Below, one piece after another: positions 24,504 to 35,323 of a stretch of 64,000 nt of DNA. The stretch is from the NCBI GenBank assembly GCA_023055505.1, contig JALIRH010000098.1, positions 1,302,001-1,366,000 of the forward strand, written 5' to 3'. The translations under genes were made by a program, and so were the position numbers. How positions within the stretch are numbered: the first letter of the stretch is position 1; every line of letters starts with the position of its first letter. Below the pieces are notes generated by a model, which saw only the letters and a list, made by a program, of their open reading frames with translations, did not search any database and was not told where the DNA came from. This DNA comes from Callipepla californica brunnescens. Lineage: Eukaryota > Chordata > Aves > Galliformes > Odontophoridae.

Positions 24504-25273
24504 GCACGTAATGTCGCTGGGTCTCTAGGGCTCCTTATTGCTATCAGTGGTTTCCTATTGGGCGCTATGGGTCGCTGTGGGTCACTATGCGTCGCTATCG
24601 ATCTCTGTGGGCTGCTACGTTTTGCTGCGGGTCTCTATGGGACGCTATGGGTCACTGTGGGTCTTGCTATGTGTATCCATGGGTCGCTATGGGTCGATGT
24701 GGATCGCTATAAGTCTCTACATGTTGCTAAGGGTTGCAATGGGTCGCTGTGGGTCATGCTGTGGGTGTCTGTGGGTCCAGCTATGGGTCATTGTGGGTCG
24801 CAGTGAGTCGCTACGGGTCTCTTCGGGACGCTATGGGTCACTCTAGGTCCTGCTATGGGTCGCTGTGGGTCGCTTTGGGTCTCTATGGGTCTCAGTGGGT
24901 CTCTGTGGGTCACTGTGGGTTGCTATGGGGCGGTGTGGGTAGCTGTGTGTCGCGGTGGGTCGCTATCGGTCACTATTGGTTGTAATCGGTCTCTGTGGGT
25001 TGCTGTGAGTCGCTGTGGGCCCCCCTATAGGTTGCTGTGGGTCGGCTGGGTCGCTATGGGTTGCTGTGGATGGCTGTGTGTTGCTGTGCCTCTATGAGTC
25101 GCTATGGGTTGCAGTGCGTCGCAATGGGTCAATGTGGTCTGTTACGGGTCGCTGTGGGTTACGCTGTGGGTCCCAATATGGTTCGCTGTGGGTCAGTGTG
25201 GGTCCTGCTATGAGGCGCTGTTGGTCTCTATGTGCCCCAGGAGATTCCTAAGGAGCTGCAGTTCCCCCTCCAC

Positions 25274-25290
25274 GACACCAGGCGGCGCTC
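25274..25290 (+). promoter_or_regulatory. CTCF-like site 4
   Basis: GACACCAGGCGGCGCTC differs from the core consensus at two or three positions. It belongs to the fourth repeated block, inside an otherwise 10-bp minisatellite. Confidence 0.45.
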
Positions 25291-25640
25291 TCACGTGATG
25301 TCGCTGTGTCTCTGTGGCTCCCTCTTGCTCCCTGTGGTTTTCCATGGGTCGCTGTGGATCGCTATGGGTCCCAATGGGTCGCTGTGGTTCCTGGCATGGG
25401 TCGCTATGGGTCAAGCTGTGGGTCACTTTGGGTTGCTGTGGGTGTCTGTGGGTCCAGCTATAGGTCACTGTGGGTCTCAGTGAGTCGCTGTGGGTCTCTA
25501 TAAGTCGCTGTGGGTAACTATGAGTCTCTATGTGTTTCTATGGGTCGCTGTGGGTCTCTATGGGTCGCTGTGGGTCTCTATGGGTCAGTGTGGGTCACTG
25601 TGGGTCAGTATGGGTCGCTGTGGGTCCCGCAGAAGGCGGT

Positions 25641-25890
25641 GTGCCCAGAGCGAAGCCACGCCCAGCTATGGGGCGGATGTGGGGCAGCTACGGGGCAGCC
25701 ATGGGTCACCATGGATCTCCATGGGGTCCCTACGGATCTCAATGGGGTCTCCACTGATCTCAGTGGATCTCAATGGGGTGGCTATGGGGCAGCTGTGGGG
25801 CAGCAATGGGGCACTGACCTATTCCCCTCAGAATGCCGCCACTGCATCTCCTCCACCTCCTGCGGGAGCACCTCTGTGGGGCAGAACTCT
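25641..25890. other. Transition between minisatellites; no supported gene
   Basis: Starts with a short non-repetitive piece (25627-25665), then GGGGCAGCTATG-like and GGATCTCAATGG-like units. At 25819-25832 a pyrimidine-rich CCTATTCCCCTCAG is followed by a short open stretch that could be read as an exon on either strand, but it shows no recognisable protein. Confidence 0.4.
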
Positions 25891-26690
25891 GCCCCACACC
25901 TTCACCCCAAACATCCACACCACAGCTCAGCCCCACAGCGCTGCCCCACATCCCACACATTTGCCCCACATCTCTGCCCCTCATCCCCTGGCCACACAGC
26001 TCAGCCCCACATCCCACAGCTCAGCCCCTCATCCCACACCTGGCCCCAGAGCTCAGCCCTGTGGCTCTGCCCCACACATCTGCCCCAAACCCCACACCTG
26101 GACCCACAGCTCAGCCCCACATCCCTCAGCTCTGCACCACAGCTCAGCCCCTCACCCCACACCTGGCCCCAGAGCTCAGCCCTGTGGCTCTGCCCCACAC
26201 ATCTGCCCCAAACCCCACACCTGGACCCACAGATCTGCCCCACATCCCACAGCTCTGCCCCACGGCTCAACCCCACAACTCAGCCCCATAGTGCTGCCCC
26301 ATATCCCACACCTCAGCCCCACGGCTCAACCCCAATCTGCACATACCTGCCCCACATCCCACAGCTCTGCCCCACATACCTACCTGCCCCACAGATCAGC
26401 CCCACATTCCACAGCTCTGCCCCATGGATCAGCCTCACATCCCGCAGCTCAGCCCCGCATCTGAGCCCCACATCTGCTCATACCTGCACCACACCTCCGC
26501 CCCCCAACCGCCACAGCTCTGCCCCACAGATCCACCCCACAGCTCAGCCCCGCATCCCACAGCTCTGCCCCAATCAGTGCACCTGGACCCACAACTCTGC
26601 CCCACAGCTCTGCCCCAAGCCTGGACCCCACACCCACGACCCCAGCCCCAAATCCCTGCCCCATAACCCCATAACCTGACCCCGGCCCCA
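25891..26690 (-). repeat. C-rich minisatellite (CCCACAGCTCTGCC type)
   Basis: Units of CCCCACATCCCACAGCTCTG in loose tandem. One segment is duplicated with a 123-bp period (26037 and 26160 copies of CACCTGGCCCCAGAGCTCAG). On the minus strand the units read GGGGCAGAGCTGTGGG, so this array is related in inverse orientation to the 12-bp G-rich array at 45.7-54.9 kb. Long Pro/Ser/His-rich frames here are repeat artefacts. Confidence 0.85.
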
Positions 26691-26699
26691 TAACCGCCC

Positions 26700-27010
26700 C
26701 TCCCGCCCTGCCACTGACCACGTGCTCTGCTTCCAGCTCCGCTTCCACCATGCGGCCGCTTCCGGCCCCACGGCACAGCTCGGCCAATCACAGCACAGAT
26801 CGGCAGCGGAAAGGGCGGGGTGTGGGGTAGCGAGGCGGAACAGTGCCACTGGAACGAGGCACGATGACCGGAAATGACTGAAACGTCTGGGAGCGCGGAT
26901 TTCCGGCAGCGAGCGGGGCATTGTGGGTAAGGAGGCGGAAGCACGCCTGGAAGTGGGAAACCGGAAGCCAGTGGGAAGCGAGTGGGTGTGGCCAACGTTA
27001 AGCCTCGCAT
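26700..27010. promoter_or_regulatory. Promoter-like GC-rich island
   Basis: Non-repetitive, CpG-containing DNA between two repeat tracts. It has a CCAAT box in GGCCAATCA (26782-26790), ETS-type CCGGAA cores at 26868 and 26961, further TTCCGG cores on the other strand, and GGGCGGGG at about 26814. This is the typical make-up of a housekeeping, often bidirectional, promoter. I could not identify a first exon on either side. Confidence 0.45.
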
Positions 27011-27197
27011 TCGAGCCACGCCCCAACGTGCAATGACCCGAAGTGACCCCGATGTGACGCAAAATGACCCCAAATATCCCAGATTACTTCCAACACTTCT
27101 TGGAAGCGCTGCGCCCCAAAGGGCCCCAAAATGACCCCAAAGTGACCCCAAAACCCTATAACGACCCCATAAGGACCATATCAAATCCCCTATGGGG
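27011..27197. repeat. TGACCCCAAA-type short repeats
   Basis: Loose repetition of TGACCCCAAA and ATGACCCC words in a spacer between the promoter-like island and the SGF29 exon copies. No gene is seen. Confidence 0.6.
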
Positions 27198-27240
27198 TCA
27201 CTTCTTGGTGTCTCTGCAGGCCACGATGCAGCACTGCACC
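27198..27240 (-). pseudogene. SGF29: SGF29 terminal-exon end, partial duplicate
   Basis: On the minus strand this reads CCIVACRDTKK followed by TGA, matching the last dozen residues of the SGF29-like exon at 27342 (RYVVACRDTKK). It lies about 145 bp further along the same strand. The frame from the upstream full copy stays open through the intervening DNA and uses this copy's stop codon. It is a tandem duplicate of the end of the exon, too short to function alone. Confidence 0.7.
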
Positions 27241-27341
27241 CCAAAGTGCTCCAGAGTGACCCCAAAGTGACCGTAAATCGGCCCTAATGACCCCAAAAAA
27301 CCTAAATCCTGGAACGGCCCCAAAACGGCCACACGGGGTCG

Positions 27342-27455
27342 CTTCTTCTTGGTGTCCCTGCAGGCCACAACGTAGCGCTGTGCGACGTTGAGTGGCGATG
27401 AATATCCGTCAGCGTACAACGTGTCCTCAAACAGCACCGAGGAATCATCCTGCGG
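27342..27455 (-). pseudogene. SGF29: SGF29 (CCDC101) terminal coding exon, stop codon lost
   Basis: SGF29 is a SAGA/ATAC histone-acetyltransferase complex subunit whose C-terminal double Tudor domain reads methylated histone H3 lysine 4. The minus-strand frame after an AACAG acceptor reads PQDDSSVLFEDTLYADGY, then SSPLNVAQRYVVACRDTKKK. This agrees closely with the remembered human C-terminus (PQDDYSVLFEDTSYADGYSP and on to a KKK end). Where the family ends after the lysines, CGA replaces the stop, so the frame runs on to 27198. Partial copies of the same exon lie on both sides. The exon ends the double Tudor region. With no middle exons found nearby I call it a pseudogene fragment, though it could be the last exon of a rearranged gene. 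Confidence 0.8.
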
Positions 27456-27460
27456 CTGTT

Positions 27461-27960
27461 ATAGAGCAATTATGGGGTCAGGGGGAATTTATGGGGTCGG
27501 GAGGAAAGCAATGGGGTCAGGGGGAATTATGGGGTCAGGGGGAATTTAAAGGGTTGGGGGGGGAACAGGGGAACTAATAGGGTCAGAGGGGAAATTAATG
27601 GGGTCACGGGGGGAACAGGTGAATTATGGGGACGGGGGGAAAGTAATGGGGTTGGGCTGATGTGACCTCAAACAGCACCGAGGAATCGTCCTGCGGCTGT
27701 TCTAGGGCAATTATAGGGTCGGGGGGAATAGGGGAAGTAACAGGGTCAGGAGGTGAAGTAATGGGGTCACAGGGGGGAATTGATGGGGTTGGGGGGGAAA
27801 TTATAGGGTCATGGGGGGGAATTATGGGGTCGGGGGAAAATTGTGGGGTCAGGGGGGAACTAATGGGATTTGGGGCTGACATTTGGGGGAAATAATCGGA
27901 TTCTGGGGCTGATAATGGAGATTTTGGGGTGGAATTGCAGGATTTTGGCGCTGAGTTTTG
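27461..27960 (+). repeat. G-rich minisatellite (GGGGTCAGGGGGAATTAT type)
   Basis: Irregular 15-25-bp units of GGGGTCAGGGGGAATTAATG. They surround the third SGF29 exon fragment at 27668. The tract looks like an expanded intronic minisatellite relative to the minus-strand exon. Confidence 0.8.
27668..27700 (-). pseudogene. SGF29: SGF29 terminal-exon start, partial duplicate
   Basis: The minus strand reads QPQDDSSVLFE after the same AACAG acceptor context as the full copy at 27455, then diverges into VTSAQP. It is the first eleven or so codons of the exon, duplicated about 240 bp upstream with its splice-acceptor side. The shared acceptor context supports the exon boundary. Confidence 0.7.
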
Positions 27961-28035
27961 GGGTCAGATATCGACATTATAGGGCTGGGTTATGGGGTCC
28001 GTTCGTGCCCTTTTGGGGCCGGGTTCTGTGCTGTG

Positions 28036-29640
28036 GGTCCTAAAACTAAAGAGAACCCTACCCCTTCCACTAAACCTTCATCTACATCCCTAACCCTTAC
28101 CCTAAACCTAAATCTACACCAAAACCTAACCCTAACCCTAACATGTCTTCTAACTGTAAAACTAATGCTTCACCTAACCCGAACTGAAACCCTAGGATTA
28201 AACCTTACCTAACACCTAGCTATATTCCTAACCCTATCCTGAAACCTAACGTTAACCCTAACCCTAAAAACAACTTGGAACCAAACCCTAACCCTAACCT
28301 AACCCTTATCAGAACCCTAAATCTAATCCTAACCGTTACCTTAATTTAACTCCAATTCTACCTGAAATCTAAATGGGACCTTAAAACCAACCCCAAATTT
28401 AAGCCCAACCCTAAGCCTAACACAAAGCATTAGATTACCACAGCCATCACCTAACTTCTAACCCTGACCCTAACACTAATACTAAACCAAAACAGATTCC
28501 AAATACTAACCCAATTCCTATTCTGAAACCCAAAACTATTCCAAAAACAAACCCAAGGCCTAACCTTTCTCTCACTCTAACAATCAAAGAAAACCTATTC
28601 CTAAACCTAATCCTAAATCTAGTCCTAATCCTAACCCTCACCCTTAATCTAACCCTGTCAACGGTTTACCGGGCTGGATCGGCCCGGTTCCGTGACGATT
28701 GCTGCGGGGACCCACGGACCCACGCCCCAGGAAAGGGCAAGGAAAAAGGGAAAAGGGAAAAGGGAGATGGGCCTAGAAACAAAACAGCGGCAACGATCTG
28801 AGGAGGAAAGCTAATTTACTAAATAAGATATTAGAAAACAAAATAACACAATATAATACAATGTAATTGGAATTGAGGCTAATGAATCAAACAAAATGAG
28901 CAAGAGAGAGTGTCCGATAAACCGAAGGCCTTACGCTAACGCTGAAGGCGATACGGCAGCGAGCACCCACTGCTGAGTCGATCCCGAAGGAAAGAGAGTG
29001 TCCCGTGACCGCTGAGGGTTTTTATCTGTTCCCTCTGAGCGGAAAACACGTAAAAATACAAAGCATCGCAAAGTCCTCTGGGGAATGTAGTGCTTCTTCT
29101 CTTCTCAGACAGGTATACCTGGAATTATCAATGATCTATGGAGCTGGAGTATTAGCTCTTCAACTCCTAATGCAATACATGATGTTATGATGTGGAATAC
29201 CAGTACCAAAAAATCATAAAACCATGACAAACCCCAACCCCCACCCAGAAGCTAACACTTAGCATTGTACAATACCTAAACATACCCCTAATCCTTATCA
29301 CTAAACCTAAAAGGAACCTGAAACATAGTGCTAAATCTGACCCGAACCCTAACCCTAAACTTCATCCTATTCCCAAACCTCGCCCTATTCAGAACCCTAT
29401 TCCTAACCCGAACACTAACCCTTACTCTATTACTAACTTGAAGACTAACCCTAACAATGAACCAATTCCTAAACCTTTTCCTTCCTCCAAATTGATTCCT
29501 AACACTAACCCTAACCCTAATCAAACCCGAACCCTATTCTTAACCCTAAATCTAACCGTATCCCAATCCCTAACTCTTACCATAACCCTAACCCTAAGTC
29601 TTACTCTATCACTAACCCTAACCCTACATTAACCCTATCC
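28036..29640. repeat. Telomere-like unit D, partial, variant of A-C
   Basis: Homologous to unit A from about 4406 onward. It starts at GGTCCTAAAACTAAAGAGAA after a GGGTCC microhomology with the preceding sequence. Compared with A it has one copy instead of two of a 273-bp module around the AGCATTAGATTACCACA box, and about 105 bp extra near 29345-29450. It is interrupted by a solo LTR at 28656-29229 and grades into degenerate array at about 29640. Confidence 0.85.
28656..29229 (-). mobile_element. Solo ERVL-family LTR (574 bp) with 5-bp target duplication
   Basis: The ends are TGTCA...TGACA, flanked on both sides by AACCC (28651-28655 and 29230-29234). The body matches the 5' LTR of the ERVL at 58756-59314 along most of its length (shared words GAAGGCCTTACGCTAACGCT and TTTTTATCTGTTCCCTCTGA), so it is the same or a sister family. 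Unit A at about 5290 shows the uninterrupted target CTAACCCCAACCCCCACCC. The solo form implies LTR-LTR recombination. Confidence 0.92.
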
Positions 29641-32600
29641 TAACCCTAACCATAACCCTAACCTAAACCTAATCCCAATCCTAACCCTAACCCTACCCTA
29701 ACCCCTAACACTAATCCCCTAAACCTTACCACAACCCTAACCCTGAACCCTAACACTACCCTAACCCTGAACCTAACCCTAATCCTACCCTAACACCAAC
29801 CCTAACCCCTAACCCTAACCCTAACCCCTAACCCTAACACTAATCCCCTAACCCTAACCCCCTAACCCTAACCCTAACCTAACCCTTACCCCAACCCTAA
29901 CCCCTAACCATACCCTAACCCTAACCCTAAACCCTAACACTACCCTAACCCTGAACCTAACCCTAATCCTACCCTAACACCAACCCTCACCCTAACCCTT
30001 ACCCAAACCCTAAACGTACCCTAACCCTAACACTAACCCTACCCTAACTCTTACCCTATCCCTAACCCTAACCCCTAACCCTAACCCTTACCGTAAATTC
30101 TAATCCAACCCTAACCCTTACCCTAACCCCTAACCCTACCCTAACCCTACACTAACCCTCAAATCTAACCCTAATTCTACCCTAACCCTAACCCTACCCT
30201 TAACCCTGACCCTAACCATACCCTAACCCTTACCTAACCCTAACTCTACCCTAATCCTTAACCCTAAACCTACCCTAACATTTACCCTAACCCCTACCTA
30301 ACCATAACTCTAACACTAACCCTAACCCTACCCTAACACCTAACCCTACCCTAACCCTATGCTAACCCTAACCCTGACCCTGACCCTGACTCAAACCCTA
30401 CCCTTAACCCTGACCCTGACCCTAACCCTACCCTAACCCTTACCTACCCCTAAGCCATAACCCTAACCCTAACCCTACCCTAACATTTACCCTAACTCCT
30501 AACCCTTACCTAACCATAACCCTAACACTAACCCTAAACCTAACCTAACCCTACCCTAACCGTGACCCTAACCCCTATCCCCAACCCGTAAGCCCAAACC
30601 CTAACCCTGTCCCTAACCCCAACCCTACTCTAACCCTAACCCCAACCCTACCCTAACCCTAACCCTGCCCCTAACCCTAACACTAACCCCTAACCCTACC
30701 CGAGCCCTAACCCCTAACCTTAACCCTAACCCCTAACCCATACCCTACCCTAACACTACCCTACCCTTACCATAAACCTACCCAAACTCTACCCTTACCC
30801 TAACCCTACCCTAACCCTAACTCTAACCCTACCCTAACTCTAACCCTATCCATAACCCTAACCCTACCATAACCCTATTGATGGACCCTAACCCTACCCT
30901 AACCCTAACCCCTTACCCTAACACCTAACCCTAACCCTAAACCCTAAACCTTGCCTAACCCTATTGATGGACCCTAACCATAACACTAACCCTACCCGTA
31001 ATCCTACCCCTAACCCTTACCCAACCCTAACCCTAACCCTAATCCAACCTAACCCTAACCCTAACCCTAACACTAACCCTACCCCTACCCATACACCTAA
31101 CCCTAACCCCTAACCCTAAACCCTAACCCTATTGATGGACCCTAACCGTAACCGGAACCCTAACCCTAACTTTACCCTAACCCTACCCGTAACCCTACCC
31201 CTAACCCTTACCCTATTCAAACCCTAACCCTAACCCTAACCCTACCCTAACCCTAACTCCTAACACCTTAACCCTAATCCTAACCCCTAACCCTTACCCT
31301 ACCCTAACCCTACCCCTACCCTACCCTAACACTAACCCCTAACCTTAACCCCTAACCCAAACCCTACCCTAACCCTAACCCTACACCCTAACCCTAACAC
31401 AAACCCTACCCTAACCCTATCCTAACCCTACCCTAATCTAACCCTAACCCTATTGATGGACCCAAAACCTAACCCTAACCCTACCCTAACCCTAAAACCC
31501 TAACCCTGACTCACACCCTACCCGTAACCCTGACCCTAATACTTACCATAACCATTATCTAACCCTAACCCTACCCCTTAAACCTAACCCTAACCCTACC
31601 CTAACCTTTACCCTAACCCTAACCCTTACTTAACCATAACCCTACCCTAACACTAACCCTAACCCTACCGTAAACCCTAACCCTTACCCTACCCTAACCC
31701 TTACCCTTACCCTAACCCTACCCTAATCCTAACCCCTAACCCCAACCCCTAAGCCCTTATCCTGCCCCTAACCCTTACCCCACCCTAACCCTAAACCCAA
31801 CCCTACCCTAGCCCTAAACCTACCCCAGCCCTAACCCCTAACCTTAACCCTAACCACTAACCCAAACCCTACCCTAACCCTAACCCTACCCTAACCCTAC
31901 CCTAACTCTAACCCTAACGCTTACCATAACCCTAACCCTAAACCTTACCCTAACACTAACCCTACCCTAACCCTAACCCTGACACTGACCCTAACCCCCA
32001 ACCCTAACCCTTACCGTAACCTCTAATCCAAACCTAACCCTAACCCTACCCTTACCTTAACCCTACCCATACACCTACCCTTACCCCTACCCCTACCCTA
32101 ACCCTACCCTAACCCCTAACCCTTACCCTAACCATACTATAAGCCTAACCCTGACCCTAACACTGACCCTAACCCTAACCCTTACCCTAACCCTTACCTT
32201 TCCCTAACTCTTACCCTAACCCTACCCTAACCCTTACCATAAACCTAATCCTAACCCCTACCCTAACATTAACCCTACACTAACCCTGACCCAAACACCT
32301 AACCCTAACCTAACACTAGCCCTACCCTAACCCTAACCCCAACCCTATCCTTAACCCTAACCCTAACCCTAACTCCTAACCCTACTCTAACCCTAAAGCT
32401 TAACCTAACCGTAACCCCTGACCATACCCTAACCCCTAACCCTAACCCTACCCATACCCCTACCCCTACACTAACCCAACCCCTGACCCCTAACCCTAGC
32501 CCTACCCTAACCCCTAAACATAACCCTAACCCTAAACCTTAACCCTACCCTAACCCTACCCTAAACCTAACCCTAACCTTAAACCCTAACCCTAACCCAC

Positions 32601-33318
32601 CAGATCCCTCACCCTAACTCTAACCCTAACCCTACTGATTCCTTACCCTAACCCTACCCTAACTCTAACCTAACCCTAACCCTATTCCTAACCCCAACTT
32701 TAACCCTACCCTAACCCTAACCCTTAACCCTACCCTAACCCTTATCCTAACCGTAACCCCTGACTCTACCCTAACCCCTAACCCTAACCCTACCCTAATC
32801 CCAACCCAACCCTAACACTAACCCTACCCTAACCCTTACCCTAACATTGACCCTAACCCTGACCCTTACCTATCCCTAACCCTTACCCTAACACTAAACC
32901 TAACCCTGCCCTAACCCTTACCATAACCCTAACCCTAACCCTAGTCCTACCCTAACCCCAACCCTATCCCTAACCCTACCCTTACCCTAACCTTAACCCT
33001 AACCCTTACCATAACCCTAACCCTAACCCTAGCCCTACCCTAACCCTACCCTAACCCTAACCCCAACCCTATCCCTAACCCTACCCTTACCCTAACATTA
33101 ACCCTAACCCCTAACCCTACCCTAACCCTTATCCTAACCTTAACCCCTGACGCTACCCTAACCCCTAACCCTAACCCAGCCCTAACCCTACCCTAACCCT
33201 TACCCTAAACCAAACCCTACCCTAACTCTAACCCTAACCCTTACCCTGACCCTAACCCCTAACCCTAACCCTTACAGTAACCCCTAACCCTACCCTAACC
33301 CTAACCCCTAACCTTAAC

Positions 33319-33349
<31 letters not shown>

Positions 33350-35289
33350 CCTAAACTAACCCTAACCCTATTGATGGACCCAAAACCTAACCCTAACCCT
33401 ACACTAACCATAACACTTAACCTAACCGTACCCTAACCCTAACCCTGACCCTAACCCTGACTCAAACCCTACCCTTAACCCTGACCCTAACCCTACCCTA
33501 ACCCTTACCTAACCCTAACCCTACCCTAACCCTAACCCTAACCCTAACATTTACCCTAACCCCTAACCCTTACCTAACCGTAACCCTAACACTAAAACTA
33601 ACCCTACTCTAACCCCTAACCCTACCCTAACCCTTACCCTAACACTAACCCTAAACCTACCCTAACCGTGACCCTAACCCCTAACCCCAACCCCAAAGCC
33701 CTAACCCTAACCCTAACCCCAACCCAATCCTAACCCTAACCCCAACCCTACCCTAACCCTAACACTAACCCCTAACCCTACCCTAGCCCTAACTCCTAAC
33801 CCCTAATTTTAACCCTAACACTAACCCTAGCCCTACCCTAACCCCAACCCTACCCCTTACACTAACCATACCCTAACCCTAAAACTGACCCTACACCATC
33901 CCTGACCCTAACCCTAACCCTTACCCTAACCCTTACCTATCCCTAACCCTACTCTAACCCTTAACCCTAACCCTACCCTAACCCTTACCCATACCCCTAC
34001 CCCTAACCCCTACATCTAGCCCTACCCTAAGCCTAACCCTACCCTATCCCTAACCCTTACCCTAACCCTTACCTATCCCTAACCCTACCCTAACCCTAAC
34101 CATACCCCTACCCCTAACCCCTACATCTAGCCCTACCCTAACCCTAACCCTACCCTATCCCTAACCCTTACCCTAACCCTTACCTATCCCTAACCCTACC
34201 CCTAACCCTACCCTAACCCTGACTCAAACCCTACCCTTAACCCTGACCCTGACCCTAACCCTACCCTAACCCTTACCTACCCCTAACCCATAACCCTAAC
34301 CCATAACCCTAACCCTAACCCTACCCTAACATTTACCCTAACCCTTACCTAACCATAACCCTAACACTAACCCTAAACCTAACCTAACCCTACCCTAACC
34401 GTGACCCTAACCCCTATCCCCAACCCGTAAGCCCAAACCCTAACCCTGTCCCTAACCCCAACCCTACCCTAACCCTAACCACAACCCTACCCTAACCCTA
34501 AACCTAACACTAACCCCTAACCCTACCCTAGCCCTAATCCCTAACCCATACCCTACCCTAACACTACCCTACCCTTACCCTAAACCTACTCTAACTCTAC
34601 CCTTACCCTAACCCTACCCTAAACCTAACTATAACCCTACCCTAACTCTAACCCTAACCCCAACTCTTACCCTATCCCTAACCCTAACCCCTAACCCTGA
34701 AACTGACCCTAACCACTAAACCTAACCCTTACCGTAAATTCTAATCCAACCCTAACCCTAACCCTACCCTAACCCTACCCATACCCCTAACCCTAACCTA
34801 ACCCTAACACTACCCTAACCCTAACCCCTAACCCTAACCCCTAACCGTAGCCCTACCCTAACCCTACCCCTCACCCTAACCCTAACACTACCCTAACCCT
34901 AACCCCTAACCCTAACCCCTAACCGTAGCCCTACCCTAACCCTACCCCTCACCCTAACCCTATCCCTTACCCTAACCCTTACCTATCCCTAACGCTAACC
35001 CTAAACCTTAACCCTACCCTAACCCTACCCTAAACCTAACCCTAACCTTAAACCCTAACCCCAACCCACCAGATCCCTAACCCTAACTCTAACCCTAACC
35101 CTACTGATTCCTTACCATAACCCTACCCTAACCCTAACCCTACCCTAAACATAACCCCTAACCCTAACCCTTACCCTAACCCTAACATTGACCCTATCCC
35201 TGACCCTAACCCCTAACCCTAACCCTTACCGTAACCCCTAACCCTAAACCCTAACCCTAACACTAACCCTACACTAACCCTAACCTAAA

Positions 35290-35323
<34 letters not shown>

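Larger units (their letters stand above)
23795..25640 (+). repeat. 10-bp minisatellite (GGGTCGCTGT type)
   Basis: Tandem units of GGGTCGCTGT / GGGTCGCTAT / GGGTCTCTAT with 12-bp variants. Longer interspersed blocks (CCCCAGGAGATCCCTAAGGG and following bases) recur four times, near 23891, 24203, 24450 and 25230. Open frames rich in GSLWVAVG arise from the repeat and are not genes. Confidence 0.9.

Noticed and set aside
23726..25640. Frames of up to 181 codons reading GSLWVAVGRCGS-like repeats
   Set aside because: They are generated by the 10-bp minisatellite; overlapping frames are open at once and there is no promoter or splice evidence.
25819..25880. Possible exon after CCTATTCCCCTCAG
   Set aside because: A good-looking acceptor, but no recognisable protein in any frame on either strand and no clear donor.
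25490..26679. 389- and 324-codon Pro/Ser/His-rich frames
   Set aside because: They run through two different minisatellites in overlapping frames. The length comes from repeat composition, not from a gene.
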